Source: Trichobilharzia regenti | Taxonomy: Eukaryota; Platyhelminthes; Trematoda; Strigeidida; Schistosomatidae | Assembly (NCBI GenBank): GCA_944472135.2 | Contig: OX235265.1 | Span: 45,481,459-45,545,458, forward strand | Reading direction: 5' to 3' | Length of the DNA stretch: 64,000 nt | Part shown: piece by piece, positions 38,701 through 49,634 of the stretch | How the letters are laid out: each line of letters opens with the position of its first letter | Numbering within the stretch: the first letter of the stretch is position 1 | Position numbers and translations under genes: made by a program | Notes under the pieces: model-generated | Database searches by the model: none | What the model was told of the DNA's origin: nothing | What the model saw: the letters and a program-made list of their open reading frames with translations, nothing else

Positions 38701-38838
38701 GATACGCAACACATACCCGCCTACTGTTTGTACTGTCAATGAACACGGACTAACACTCTTACATAAATTCTTATCTATTAACGACACGGCCGCCCCTGTA
38801 TCTATCAAACATACTACTTCTCGATCATTCACTCGCAA
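35752..38838 (-). CDS. Ty3/Gypsy pol polyprotein (protease-RT-RNase H-integrase)
   Basis: Makes and integrates the element's cDNA. In a 1028-residue open frame: aspartic protease DTGA (13-16) with ILGADF near 75-80; reverse transcriptase with VLDLRSGYWQ (D246) and the active-site box YGDD (306-309); RNase H D455, E490, D517 (TDHKP), D560 (VLADLLSR); integrase zinc finger H664/H668/C698/C701; integrase core D729, D789, E825, exact D,D35E; then a C-terminal tail ending in the LTR. The first codon given is TTG; the frame is open further back to about 38860, and pol lies in the -1 frame relative to gag with overlap, so expression probably needs a -1 frameshift (inference). The usual hydrophobic second residue of YxDD is Gly here. 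All catalytic residues are present, so it may be active. Confidence 0.97.
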   Translation of the reverse strand: MRVNDREVVCLIDTGAAVSLIDKNLCKSVSPCSLTVQTVGGYVLRITGRSNCTVVVGGCEVTFPFIVVPELQRTILGADFLREIGAIIDTQANVVITKYGHINMYETSEIAAIKLSTVHNVTELINKYDHLFTGDGDPYGYCDKVNHEIPLSDPKVRSFLTRRVPCHLEGEVERQVQEMLKDDIIEEADSPYNSPVLLVKKANGKYRFCVDFRQLNSMTELRPCAMPTVVETLDRLQGANVFSVLDLRSGYWQIPIKQGDRDKTAFIVGQTQYRFKRMPFGLAGAPFTFRRLMKLLLRNLKNVEVYGDDLVIYSQNENDHVNHVEAVLRRIEEFGLRVNKTKSQIAKKNVTLLGHKVGNGEIKPLPEKILTIKTIPAPNSKRKLRQFLGRAAFYSRFVKNFNEIAAPLYRLLGEPKFVWSEESQRTFDRIKQLLDHQQMTLKLPVPGRQFTVCTDASDYAIGAVLRQDEGIVEYASRVLTLTERKYSTIEKECLAMVWAVDKWRPYLLGRRFHIETDHKPLQFLKTARDPRGKLSRWMLRLQEYDFTISHVPGSENVLADLLSRPEDESELPEVAYGVHAVEQDPLRLARRQRLDDTLNTVIQVITNGIEVDQTTASKELTTLLRQRDRLRVNAYGTLTWRENDGSWLAVIPQSSRHDMIEECHQLAHTGVARTTDLLRQSMYWPGMREDVARYVLGCPRCQLMKGDRYIRPPLQSIPVTAIGDLWSVDVMGPFPQTSNGNQYLLVMTEHATRWVDAVAIPDQRARTVTDAVVRHIVADHGVPKTILTDQGPCFESEEFTSRLQQLGIKRIRTTPYHPQTNGLTERNNRTLKEWLASKGGNWETELPLILLTHRATTQETTKKSPFQLMYGRKPRLPVHNETWPMHQKWSTTKLKAERKEAVKNVIRKQRSDVTKSQMKERTQCITFAVGDQVKCRDRRYTVGGGLGSRKLLPKWEGPYTITKRRGQVYTIRRGDKQKRVNASQLQRWVQWDKPVSNNPQLEDVAPRRSERLRTKLFDGGTSVVRAGC

Positions 38839-39590
38839 CTTCGAATACAGAGCCCTTTCTCAATAGCCCCCACTAAATCTAGGTTCATACGAAAGAAAGA
38901 ACAAGCATTATACCGTCTGAAATTTTTTCTTTTTCGCCTTTCTGGGCAGTATCTTCTCCAGTGTCCCGGCTTACCGCATTCAAAACACCGGTCTTTTCTA
39001 TCAGCCAACTTTAACGCCGCCACTTCCCGCTGCAATGCTTCAATTTTCTGCTCATATTCGTTTGGTTTTGGTTGGTCTATAGCGGCTACCGTTGTGCTCA
39101 GCAGCTGTCTGGTCACCTTCGCCAGCTCACTAATATCCATCGGCTGCGTTGCGTTAACCAGTTGTAATCGCTGAGAAATGTGGTCTGGGACACTCTCGAT
39201 GAATTGGGAAGACAGTAACTGCGCTTCTGATTCTTCATCTAAAGTGGGAAGCGCGCGTCGAAGTAGATTAGTCAGTTTCACCGCCAACACTAGCGGGTCT
39301 CCATCAGGTCCAAGCTTCATTGACCGGAACTGCTGCATTGCTAGCTGTCTGTCTGTTTCGCTGTCAAACTCGGACACTAGTCGTTCAACCAATTTCTTCC
39401 AAGACGCTGTGCCATTTGACCTGTCTACGCTGTCATATGCAGCCTTCGCTCGGCCTCTCAACAGCGTCCCCAGGACAACTGCCTTCGCCGCCTGCTCCTT
39501 GACACCCACCAGCTCAGCAACGGCCTCGAAGTCACGTAAGAAGCTCCGTATGTCTCCTTCTTCAAACGCAGCTGGCCACGGGATCTTCAT
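38829..39590 (-). CDS. Ty3/Gypsy gag
   Basis: Capsid/nucleocapsid precursor. From ATG 39590: MKIPWPAAFEEGDIRSFLRD, a capsid-like helical region (WKKLVERLVSEFDSETDRQL), then a coiled-coil-like stretch (EYEQKIEALQREVAALKLAD) and one zinc knuckle CFECGKPGHWRRYC (C-x2-C-x4-H-x4-C), followed by a basic tail. The frame stays open another 14 codons back into the 5' LTR (to 39632, a TTG), so the true start could be a non-ATG codon. Ends at TGA 38831-38829, overlapping pol by about 10 nt, or by about 30 nt if pol's open frame is counted from its last upstream stop. Confidence 0.93.
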   Translation of the reverse strand: MKIPWPAAFEEGDIRSFLRDFEAVAELVGVKEQAAKAVVLGTLLRGRAKAAYDSVDRSNGTASWKKLVERLVSEFDSETDRQLAMQQFRSMKLGPDGDPLVLAVKLTNLLRRALPTLDEESEAQLLSSQFIESVPDHISQRLQLVNATQPMDISELAKVTRQLLSTTVAAIDQPKPNEYEQKIEALQREVAALKLADRKDRCFECGKPGHWRRYCPERRKRKNFRRYNACSFFRMNLDLVGAIEKGLCIRSCE

Positions 39591-39614
39591 CTTTTTGGAG
39601 GCAGCGACACCAAA

Positions 39615-39966
39615 TGTAACAACAGAAGACAAGGGCTGGCAACAGATCGTTTTATTACGAAAATCAACACGTATTTATATATATTTTATGTGCATTAATA
39701 AGGCTTATGCAAGCAGAAAAAGGCAGTCTTCTGATTGGTTGTTTCTCGGAAGTTAAGCAGACAAACACAGTCTTATGATTGGTTGTTTTCGATATTTCTC
39801 GGAAAGTAGAGCCATCTATCTGCGAATCATATTTGTCCACATTTAAGTTTGCTGTGATTGGTTGTTGAAACAGCCTTGTTCATATTTTCTCACGGCCCAT
39901 ATTAGTGACCTAGACATTAACGTAGATTAGTGTCAACCAATCGGCTAGCAGCTTGCTCTCACCACA
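39615..39966 (-). repeat. Gypsy 5' LTR
   Basis: TGTAACAACAG...CTCTCACCACA on the plus strand, 352 bp, same length as the 3' LTR. It drives transcription leftward into gag. Confidence 0.96.
39650..39861 (-). promoter_or_regulatory. LTR promoter: three CCAAT boxes, TATA box, poly(A) signal
   Basis: On the minus strand, in transcription order: CAACCAATCA-type boxes at about 39861-39857, 39782-39778 and 39738-39734 (each plus-strand ATTGG followed by TTG), a TATATATAAA box at about 39683-39674, and AATAAA at 39656-39651. The 3' LTR has the same set. An inverted CCAAT also lies near the outer end. Motif recognition only; the start site is not known. Confidence 0.65.
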
Positions 39967-40141
39967 CCTACACAAGAGATACGCAGTCGATGCTTTTATA
40001 ATATGTGATGAAAAATTCGACCTAGACTATCTACTTGGAACTTTCAGCCTGACACCTTCAATGAAATGCACCCAAGAACGCGAATCGAACATGCCACTTC
40101 CATTCCTGGGGTTAATGCTTACAAGAAGACAAGAGTATTAG
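39967..40141 (+). pseudogene. Penelope-like reverse transcriptase, right half
   Basis: Continues the interrupted gene: HKRYAVDAFIICDEKFDLDY, then SMKCTQERESNMPLPFLGLM and LTRRQEY. Penelope RTs have RYVDDxF here, followed by a segment ending PFLDVxxxR. The catalytic YVDD has become YAVD and the LDV is LGL, so the enzyme is dead. Degenerate sequence up to about 40780 may be the rest of the RT, but frames are too broken to assign. Confidence 0.78.
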
Positions 40142-43100
40142 ATACAAAGTTCACTATGTACAAAAAAACATAGACTGAAGAGTTTATCAACTTCTAGTGA
40201 TTCGTATCACTGATCCGAAAACAAAACTCAGTGTTTACATGACGTTTGAGACTGAAAAAACCGTCCAAAAGGTCAGACAGAGGGGTGGTTAAAATAATTA
40301 CTTAAAACCCTACTCGACGATGGGTATTTACCCAGATTTATCCATAGGAATATGAAAGAAAAGACTTCGTCTCCAAAAAAGCAACTGCTCCCAAGAAAAC
40401 TCTCTTCGTCGACCTGAAATTTATTGGCAAAATTAAGGCAGAAGTTCTTATAAACCACCTTTCTAAATGTCTGAGGAAGACATTTCAAGTTGCCACCTTA
40501 CATATTACACTCTTCAGTGGACGGTTAATCCATTTACACGTTGAAAATAAGATACCTCTCCTGGCCACTTCATTGTGTATTACTAGTTCACTTGGTCGCG
40601 TAGATCTAGGTACTCCGGCCTTACGCAAAATCAAGTCTGCAAAAGTGTTCTGGAACACTGCCCAACCTGGAGGAAAAATACCAGGAGTTGTGCCGTCGAA
40701 TATCTTCTCGACTCTGAATATCGAGCGCCTCAACGTGACTGTCTCACGGTGTTACACAGGTTCCTTCAATATCTCATGAAAGGGCTTCGAGTATGCTGTT
40801 TAAACGTAGCTGAATATTCCACTATTCGGGTGGTGAAACCGGACTTCTGTTCCCGAAGGAGGCTTGCATAAGTCACTGAGCTACCAGAATTTCCATCCTT
40901 CAAAATGCTTAAACTCTTCTGTATTTCATATCATTTTATTCATGCAATTATATCAAATGATCACTACACGAACTGGCGCCCACATTCAATTAGCTTGTTT
41001 CTAAACACTGCACCATTCTTGAGGGAAATGAAGAAAAAATATATAGAATTAGCCCTCCCTTCACATGCAACAAAGCTACTTCTCATGATATAGTTCAGAT
41101 CACTAATTTACATGTAAATCCTGTACGCTGAAAACTTTTGTGATATATGTTCACATACCGCCTGAAATAAAGCATTAATATCATATTGGATGCATTCACT
41201 CGCTCGACAGTGGTCTAAGTAGTGTTCTTACCACAATTTTGCCTCTTGTTATTGTACAAGATTATGATTATTATTGTTGACAGCCTGACTTCAGTATCAC
41301 CCGGCTAGTGTTTGTTAATGACATGAAATTTTCATACAGATCTTAATAAAACACTCTAACTTCTCTCTGCTAGATTTCGTACACTCTACACAATTATATT
41401 CACTGGCCATTTCTGGAACTCGCAGAGTCATTCCAGGTTCTGCCTGCTTTCTTCCTCTTCTAGACTACACCTTACATTGTGTGATACATTCTCTAAGATA
41501 GAATCACTAGTCTTACAAATTTATGAATTTATTGACAGTTGCAATTATAGTCGCATGGAGTATGAAAGTGAATCATTACAAAGAGGATTTTCTTCGCTGT
41601 TTACGTCTTCTTCCCATATTCAAATGGACGATAGAAATATTTGTCGAAAGGAATTCACCGAAATTCACGTGTATAAATCAATAGCAAGAAAAACTGAAAG
41701 TGTCGATAAGTAGAGGATGATTATGATGTGTAGCAAACATTCCACAACACCAAAATAAACCTAGGGCCAAAGTTGATAAGTCCGGCCGAACCAGGCTAAT
41801 ATTAAATGAACAAATATACAGCCAACTTGAGGTTGCTTTAGATGCTTTGGGTTTTGTTCCAGTGATTGCACATCTCGACATGATAGAGCGCCATCCTGCC
41901 ATCCGTTTTCCGGCTGTTAGCGATTACAGAATCTGGGTCCATGGCTCAGCCGTAACAGCAGGATAAATTTTAATTTTAAATGACGCGAAAATTTGAACCA
42001 TTCAAATATACTGCTCATCGGAACATACTAGCAAATATCTGAATCTTTGATTTGCTTTCCACTCTCAGTATTCATAATTTGGGTAATTAGTTACAGTGAG
42101 TTTAGTAAGGCTGATATAGTGTAGCTTATCAACAGCATAACTAATACCTTGCAAATGTATCGGAGATCCAAAAACCCGAAGAATATTGGTGGTCATTGTG
42201 CGCTGAACTTGGTAAACTTAAGTAGGAAAAATTAAATCACTTGGGGGATAGTGTACAAAAAATGAGCAAAAATGATATGCTGTAGAAAAACTTTCTCCCT
42301 GCACCTAGTTGAACGTCTTATGACCAAGCGACAAGGGGACTCAAAATAAGTAATCTGTTCATTAGAACGCATGCATGCATATATAATATGTTCATAAAGG
42401 TATACGTAGAGACCTATTGGAAGCACTGATTTAGAAGGCCAGGGAGATGGAATATGAGGTACGAATATATCTGAAACCAAGCAATATATTTGCGGTAGCC
42501 ATAATAATCATAGTCTCAGAGCCTAACATCAAAAAAGGAGGGAGGGTGGCGCTAGCTGGTCAGTAGATATGGTGGTGGTCACTAAGGTGAATTGCCCCAT
42601 TCTGCAGGAACAGCAATATGCAATTTGACGGCTCGAGATTTTTCTGATTTTTCTGGGGGCTTAGATCTTTATCTTGAAAAAGATAATAATGAACGCCTGG
42701 ACGTATCATGCTTCTGCCTTTAAATATATACCATTTGCTCAGCCTACTGCTGAGATGCGACCACGTGGGCTCTGCACAGATTTATAGGTAATCTTACAAA
42801 TTAAATTGCTATCCATTGTCGGATCTTTGAATACCACTTCACAATGTCTCATCTCATTCATTTTCTAATAACGTGTTCACTTGATCCTGATTACATTCCA
42901 TTAAACCTAACATTTTATAATTCTATATGAATTCGATTCAGCTCAATCTCTTTCTATTCCCTGTAGGTTACGGTTGTGCACCAAATAGACAAGAAGGTAT
43001 GAAATAAAAACAACTGGCCTGAGAATAATTGTGTGAACGCCAAAAGTGGACATCATGATAGTAAGACATATATGGGCAGCATTATACATTGCAAATAAAC

Positions 43101-45262
43101 GTTGTCAGCCTAGGGATTAATTAGTTTCCCATTCTATTCCTTTATAAATGCATTTATTGATGATATATTGCACTCACTTAATTTATTACACTTTAATGTT
43201 TCACCTTAGCACTTTAACTTTTCTAAAACAGCTTTCAATCCCATATAAACGCTTTACTTACCTCAATATTGGTTGGTTATCGTATGCCTACAACCACGGG
43301 ATGAAAACGAAACGAAGTCGATTTTCCCGCTCAACCTGGAGGACAACTGTACAATTCAATAACTATACAGCCTAGTTCAGACAATGTGTATTTATATATA
43401 TATCAAATATTTAACTGTTGAAACATTATTAACTTGTAGACAATCTACGATTTGATATTATATCATACTTGATCGTGCCTGCAAAAATGGCATCTATTCT
43501 CATGTAAATTTATATGTTTATATGAAAATACACATTATTATTATGATATAGGTCTGAAACTTGGGACTGCGAAAGCATGTAATTTTACAATTATTTGACT
43601 GTCGGAAAAGTTATCTGCTGGATGGCGTTACAAATAGTGTTTTTTGTTCAGGGTTTATCATATGGAACTGTGCAATTTCGAAGATTGATTTTCATGGTCC
43701 CTGCCTCCTTCTGCGCTTGGCATAAACGCAATAGGAATTTTTGGGTATCAGAGAATCGTTTTAAATCATTCCTGTTGAACGTATTCACAGTTGATTCGTC
43801 AAATAAAACAGCAGTTATCGAACTCTCCCTCCACCGTGTTACACTATATTTCGGGACTATGACCGTTGCTACACATTCTCATATGGTTGTGTGACTGCAT
43901 GTGTGTCGTGACCCACTACTAGGACTTATAAACTGTTTCAAGCTATTAGATATGGTGGGCCATTTTGTTTTACTTGTTTCACAGGATTCTTAAACTAACG
44001 TTATTTATTTCTAAGGGGGCAAGTGAGTTTAGATGCGGTTTTTATTCCTACCTTTTTAGGATACTTTAGTAGGGTTTCGAAGTTCGCTCTTTGTACGGCA
44101 ACAATACTGACGCATCTAATTTGCCTTTCACTGTGCTGCTAACTTAACGATGCCCCCTTCAGAGTTCAGATCAGGTTCATCCCTACTATCTCCCACACAT
44201 TTCTTGATTAATGTTTCAGGGTGCCATTGCTCCTATGGTAAGTATTACTTTTGGCAGTGAAATTTCTTTTCCAAAGCTCAGATGTATTACCAAGCAAACT
44301 TACACGCTTCGCCATTTCTTTCACTGATGTGAGGTAGGAAAAATTAAGGTCTGAATTTCATTTTGAATGTGTTGCTTTTACGTAAACAATGGTAGTAGAC
44401 TTCTCATCTTCCGTTTTCTCAATGGAATGCAGTATTTTCCACTGACGTTTTGCAATCGGTCTGAGACTACTCCTGAACTGCGTTTACCTGATATAGCAAC
44501 TATCATATGCCTATTATTGTTGTTCCTTAAACTCCTCCCTTCTGCGTTTTTTCCTCTTTATTGGAATAAAGTAAATCATTATTATTATTATTATTATTAT
44601 CTCACCATACTTCATCTGCAGCTGTTCTGTATGCTGCATTCAGTGCCATCACTGTTTTTAGAGAGGTGATTTTATGTTTCACTGGGCTACGTAAATATTG
44701 TTAACTTTGCCACTCAACTTGACAAAACGGTGGATTGAAAGTTCATTAATGAAGGTGGAATATATGAGGTACGCAAACGATCCTCCATAATGGACTAAGG
44801 TCATTGGATTATTAGAGTGTTGACCAAAATATATAGCAAGTCCCCCCCCCGAATCGTCTTATCTCACCTTTCCAAAAGAACCCAAAAGCGATAATACTCA
44901 TAGGATAATGTACATGAACTTAGAGACATGCTGAATGATGCTGGCTGGGAACCATTTACTGAGTACTCATTGAGTGACACAATCATTAATATCACGGATT
45001 GTTTCAAATTCTATCGCAATGTGTGCTGCCATAAAAAGACTATACTCAAAAAGATTGACCATTTCACTTCCCCTAATATCAAAAGCCTACTTAGAGAAAA
45101 AGTGTGGCTTTACAGGGCTAAGTAAGTAGTGGTCTAGAAAGGAAAAGCATCCCGACGGAAAAATTAGTTGGCTAAACCCTATTATTAACCAGAGAAATTG
45201 TCATGTAAAAATTCCGCTTTTGTGAGGAAATCACAGGTGGTAAACAAATTAATCATGTCCCC
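40142..45262. other. intergenic, no gene seen
   Basis: Open frames up to about 100 codons, none recognisable. Contains an ATT microsatellite at 44578-44600 and a C10 run near 44844-44853. The 41700-41950 stretch looks like a dispersed repeat, but I have no second copy in the window to prove it. Confidence 0.45.
44578..44600. repeat. (ATT)n microsatellite
   Basis: About 7.7 perfect ATT units. Confidence 0.95.
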
Positions 45263-45618
45263 TGTCAGCCACGTTTCGTGAACAGTTAGTGCCCAGGTCT
45301 TGCTACGCTGGGCCACAAGCTGTACCTCGAAGCTTTTCAGAAGCGCCTAGTACGAACTGACGCAAAAACCAGAACACAGATTGGCGACTCGAGAATTCTT
45401 TATTCTAACACCAACATATAGGCAGCTTTACAACTAAGGTCTATGAACAAATATTACAATAATAAATAGCGGTATCACTTCTGACGGTTTTGTGCGTGCT
45501 TTTTGAAGAGCCATCGATGGGACGATGACTGGTGTATTGATGCCTCCGCGAAAATTGGGGAAGTTGGGTTTGAGCAAACAACCATGAATTGATCGTTCAA
45601 TCTTCAACTACATTAACA
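45263..45618 (-). repeat. BEL solo LTR, minus orientation, with 5-bp target duplication
   Basis: TGTCAGCC...ATTAACA on the plus strand, 356 bp. Flanked by identical 5-mers TCCCC (45258-45262 and 45619-45623). No internal element sequence follows, so it is a true solo LTR left by LTR-LTR recombination. This gives the target-site length of the BEL family in this window. Confidence 0.93.
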
Positions 45619-45751
45619 TCCCCTCTGTTTTCCTATATACTCTTAAGAAATATTTCGTTTTTTCTCCTATTTTTGCTTTCATCCCCAATGCAACAAACAA
45701 CAACCTGAGTGACTTTCGTGGTTGTAGCACTCCTGATTTTGGGATTCCATT

Positions 45752-46111
45752 TGTCAATGTAGTTGAGGATTGAACGATCAATTAATGGTTGTTTGCCCAA
45801 ACCCAACTTCCCCATAATTTTCGCAGGTCTTCAATCTGGCAGTCATCGTCTCATCGGTCGCTGCTCAGAATGGACCTAGAAGAAAACTGTCAGAAGTAAT
45901 ATCGTGATTTATTATTGTAATATTTGTTCATAGACCTTAGTTGTAAAGCTACCTATATGTTGGTGTTAGAATAAAGAATTCTCGAGTCACCAATCTGTGT
46001 TCTGGTTTTTGCGTCCGTTCGTACTAGGCGCTTCTGAAAAGCTTCGAGGGACAGCGTGAGGCCTGGCGTAGCAAGAGCTGGGCACTAACGGTTTTTGAGA
46101 CGTGATTGACA
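45752..46111 (+). repeat. BEL solo LTR, plus orientation
   Basis: TGTCAATGTAG...GTGATTGACA, 360 bp, inverted relative to its neighbour 133 bp to the left. Flanking 5-mers (CCATT and CGACT) do not match. AATAAA is present (about 45971-45976 reads AATAAAG). Confidence 0.9.
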
Positions 46112-49100
46112 CGACTTATTTCACGTTGGGATACGGAGTGATGCTAGTTGGAGAATATTGAAATGTGGACCACTGTTTCTTCCTAGACAGGGACCCACTT
46201 GCAGGACGCACTCGCTGAGTTTTGATCCCGGGGCTTTAAGATTGCAATGCAAGCTCCTATGTTTTTTTATTCGTTGGGATTTTACAGCTCTTGGGGCAAG
46301 GAATCGGGAAAATAATTCAGCTTCTAAATCATGCTCCAGTCTGCGAAATGCTTGTGAGTTTAGGGACGAATCTTCGGGCAGAAAGAGCAATAATCAGACT
46401 GACACGTGGGTAAAACTTGAATAACTTTTGATCATGTTATTCTGTGTCAGTCTGTATACAGGGCGTATCACATAGTGAAGAAGATTCGTTTACCAGACAG
46501 TTGCTGAAGTAATAAGGAATAAGATCTTTTCTGTCCAGAAAATTCTAAGTGAAACCAGAAGGACAATATAGGACCTGGTGGGAGAGGAGCTGTGTCGGAA
46601 CCCTAAAATACTCAAGTTTCAAAGTTCATAATGTGCAAGCTGAGGGACTTACTATGAGGTCGCTGATGTCTGCAATTGGGCAACAGGCAAATTTAGCAGT
46701 TGCATTGTTTAGACTCATCTTTAAGTTATGATGGAGACATGAATATCACACATTCACCATAGTGAAAAGGAGGTAAATCAGTAAATTACTGTTCCCATAG
46801 GCTGTGTTTGGAACATATGGCCTCAGCAGAACACTGTCACCTCACACGGTTCTATGTGGCTTTCCTTAGACTGACCACAAAATTTCATTTGCCCTCCACA
46901 TGATCATCCTCGTGCCATCTTGGGATACCCACTTGTCACTTCCATTTCAGTGTTTATTCAGAGGCTCGGCCTTTGATATTGCCCAGACATCTCCTCACAG
47001 TATGTACAGTTTATTTCTACTTCTTCCTGCAAATTTATTGTTCGGTAGCCTCTTGGCTGGTTCTCTAACTACCAGTGTTACTTGTCTCTAATTACTTCTG
47101 GACATCTGATACTAAGTATGGAGTGAAGAGAGATGTTGATAAAATTCTGCATTCTGTCAAAGGTAGGTTCAAGGCTGATGAAATTCAGTTAAACTATGAG
47201 TTGAGAAGCAACAAAACAGTGCTTTCAACACTGGACTGCATCATAAGATCAAAATGGTAAGCGGAATGAAAAAAACGTTGATGGGAATAACATTCCTATA
47301 CTAAAGGGAAAATAGTGTCAGTCACTTCCAAAACATCCAACTCAGCATAGTTTTCAGAAACATGGAATGACATTAAACATTAATGTGTTAGTGAATTTAA
47401 ACAGTTTATCTGATCACGGACAGCTATCTTGTCCGAGATATTATCAGAATGAGAAAAATCACTTGTTCTAGGCAATCTTCCAAAAACTTAAAACCAATTC
47501 AATGCTCGTGGTGATGGCAAGCCATCCAGCATTTTTTCAACAATGCCAGATTCACTGACAGAATTCAGTCGTCATCAAACGAAGGACTGGACATACGGCG
47601 TTAGTTACTAACTAGTGCCCAATCAAGATGGATGTGAACCACCATACGGCTCACAAACTTCACAAAGCCAGGGTTTCCCTTTGAAATCATAGTGGATGTA
47701 GTAATAATATCATCAAAAGGTACTGATATATTGCAATTGTAAATAGTGTGCAGAAGAACAGACAACAGTTTATGTTGGGTTCGTCCAGCTTATCCCTTAA
47801 GAAAACTGTGTGAATCAATAGAGTTTAATATTTAAAGAAGAGAGATATAATGCAAAAAGACTGAAGTTATTTTATATAGCAGCCAGTTATCGTTTTTAGA
47901 AGGCTGGCAAATGTGATATAACAGGATAACTTATCCGATGATTGTCACGTGCCACTCATAATATATATTATATGTTGAGGTCAGTCCTAGTCATTTATAG
48001 GTCTGCAGCCTGATTTTGCGTTGGTGAAGCATACTTCATCACAAGCAGTTCGTCTCTCCCTGTCGTAGAACGGGCACCAATGAAGCCATTATTCACCCAA
48101 TATGCGCTTTTGGCCCCAGTGAATTTTGGCTGTAGGTAAGCCTATCACTAATAATAATTGAGTTCTCAGTGAGTATAATTTTGCTAGGACTACCTAGAGG
48201 TCTAGGTGTGACACAAAGTCACAGTTATATGGAACAGCGGAGTGAAGAACAAAAATTGGTAAAAAACGTCACCATATATCTAAAAGACAGGAATCAAGGT
48301 GAAGGATAATAGGGAAACTATTGAAAGAGTATATGCAAGCCCATATTTTGTTTGTCATTAGTTTTTGTGACGAGGTAGAACTAAGATTGATTGTTATTGG
48401 CACTTGGAACGCTAATTATCAAACTGTTAAGAATTCTATTGCGTACGAAGTGCAGAAGTGTGGGAAAATCCACGAAAAACTGGGAGAGCGACAGATTTGT
48501 CCAGTCATCTACTTCTGAGAGTTGCCTAATTGTGACAGAATTAAGTAAGAGTCGTGAGTGTTAGAAAATACAAACGTTCTGAAATAAGTTAAGGACAGTT
48601 GCTAAACAATAGATTCCCATGGAATAAGAAGGTATTAGATGAATTTGGGCATTCTTCGAAAGTTTCTTTACCCAGTACATCTGTCTTTGGAAAATCTATA
48701 TCCGAGAACATCCCACACTAGGTATGCTGCACCGTCAGAAGAGTAGGGTTTTTCTTAATAATAATATTTTTCCCAATAATATAGAACATAAGAAACATCA
48801 GCTTACAGGTATCGTCAAATCGACACAAAGTATTAACGCAGGTTTGCAACCCATCATCAGTTAAAAGTCTGAATCTGATTTGGAACATTGTAAGAACGGG
48901 CGCTTTTTTCAAAGTAAGTGGCTACTTTTTGTGGCGAATGTTTCAAGTAAGCTTGCTTTAGTGTCCAACTCGTTGGACGGTGCACCTAGTTTCTCAGCCA
49001 CTACGGCTAGGCCGCTGAATTATATCATAGCACTGTTTGTTTGGAAAGTAAAAAACATTGAGAACATGTGTTAACAGCTGCTGGCAATTGTAAACTAGTT

Positions 49101-49634
49101 TTTCCTCATGAGGAATTTAAGTGTCTTTATTTTCTGTTCTGTTGTGTCTTCTTTGACTCGGTATGCATATGGAATGTTCTTTTAACGAGTAAAACTTATT
49201 CAAGTCACATTAAACGAGATATCTTGAAATCCTACTCAAATAAATAATTCGAGGCAATTTCGGTTTTTTCATGGCGAAGTTTGGGGGATATTTAGGAGCT
49301 TCATGGGGGATAAACAATGCATCTCTTTGGATTTTTCGCATTATTTTGCGTCTGGAACCCCCGAATAGCTCCTCAAAATTTTCACATGAGTGGCTTTGAT
49401 GACTAAAAAGTTTAGAGCATTGAGATGATATTTTAGAGACGTCCAAGTGTTGTTCTAAACAAGATTGAACCACTTATAGGCAGGGCTTGTAAACCCATAA
49501 TATGAAAATTAAGTGGCGTTGTGGAGACTGGTCCGAAAATGTTTACTCTAACGTTTTTGGGTGTTGTACTGAGTAGTAAAAGCATAGTAGAGTCGACTAC
49601 AGGCTTAACACTGGTTCATTAGGTGGACGCAGTA
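46112..49634. other. intergenic, no gene seen
   Basis: No long open frame or known domain. A short dispersed repeat may lie at 47533-47690, resembling 57775-57960. Confidence 0.45.
47533..47690 (+). repeat. possible dispersed repeat, copy A
   Basis: Shares AAACGAAGGACTGGAC and similar downstream blocks (CTAGTGCC, ATCAAGATGGATGTGAA) with 57775-57960 (AAACAAAGGACTGGAC, CTAGTATC, GTCAATCTGGATCTCG). Similarity is moderate. Confidence 0.3.

Larger units (their letters stand above)
35422..39966 (-). mobile_element. intact young Ty3/Gypsy LTR retrotransposon
   Basis: 4545 bp: LTRs of 352 bp at both ends (2 differences by eye, both near the plus-strand right ends of the LTRs), an open gag and an open pol, and a 4-bp target duplication CCTA (35418-35421 and 39967-39970). 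Nothing in gag or pol is interrupted. It is compact: gag starts 25 bp inside the 5' LTR and pol ends 22 bp inside the 3' LTR. A likely tRNA primer site beginning TGG (TGGTGTCGCTGCC) follows the 5' LTR by 2 nt and overlaps the open gag frame. A solo LTR of the same family is at 62026-62343. Confidence 0.97.

Noticed and set aside
38840..38865. AAAGGGC as slippery heptamer at the gag/pol overlap
   Set aside because: It is out of phase with the gag codons (gag reads AAA GGG), so it would not work as a standard X-XXY-YYZ site.
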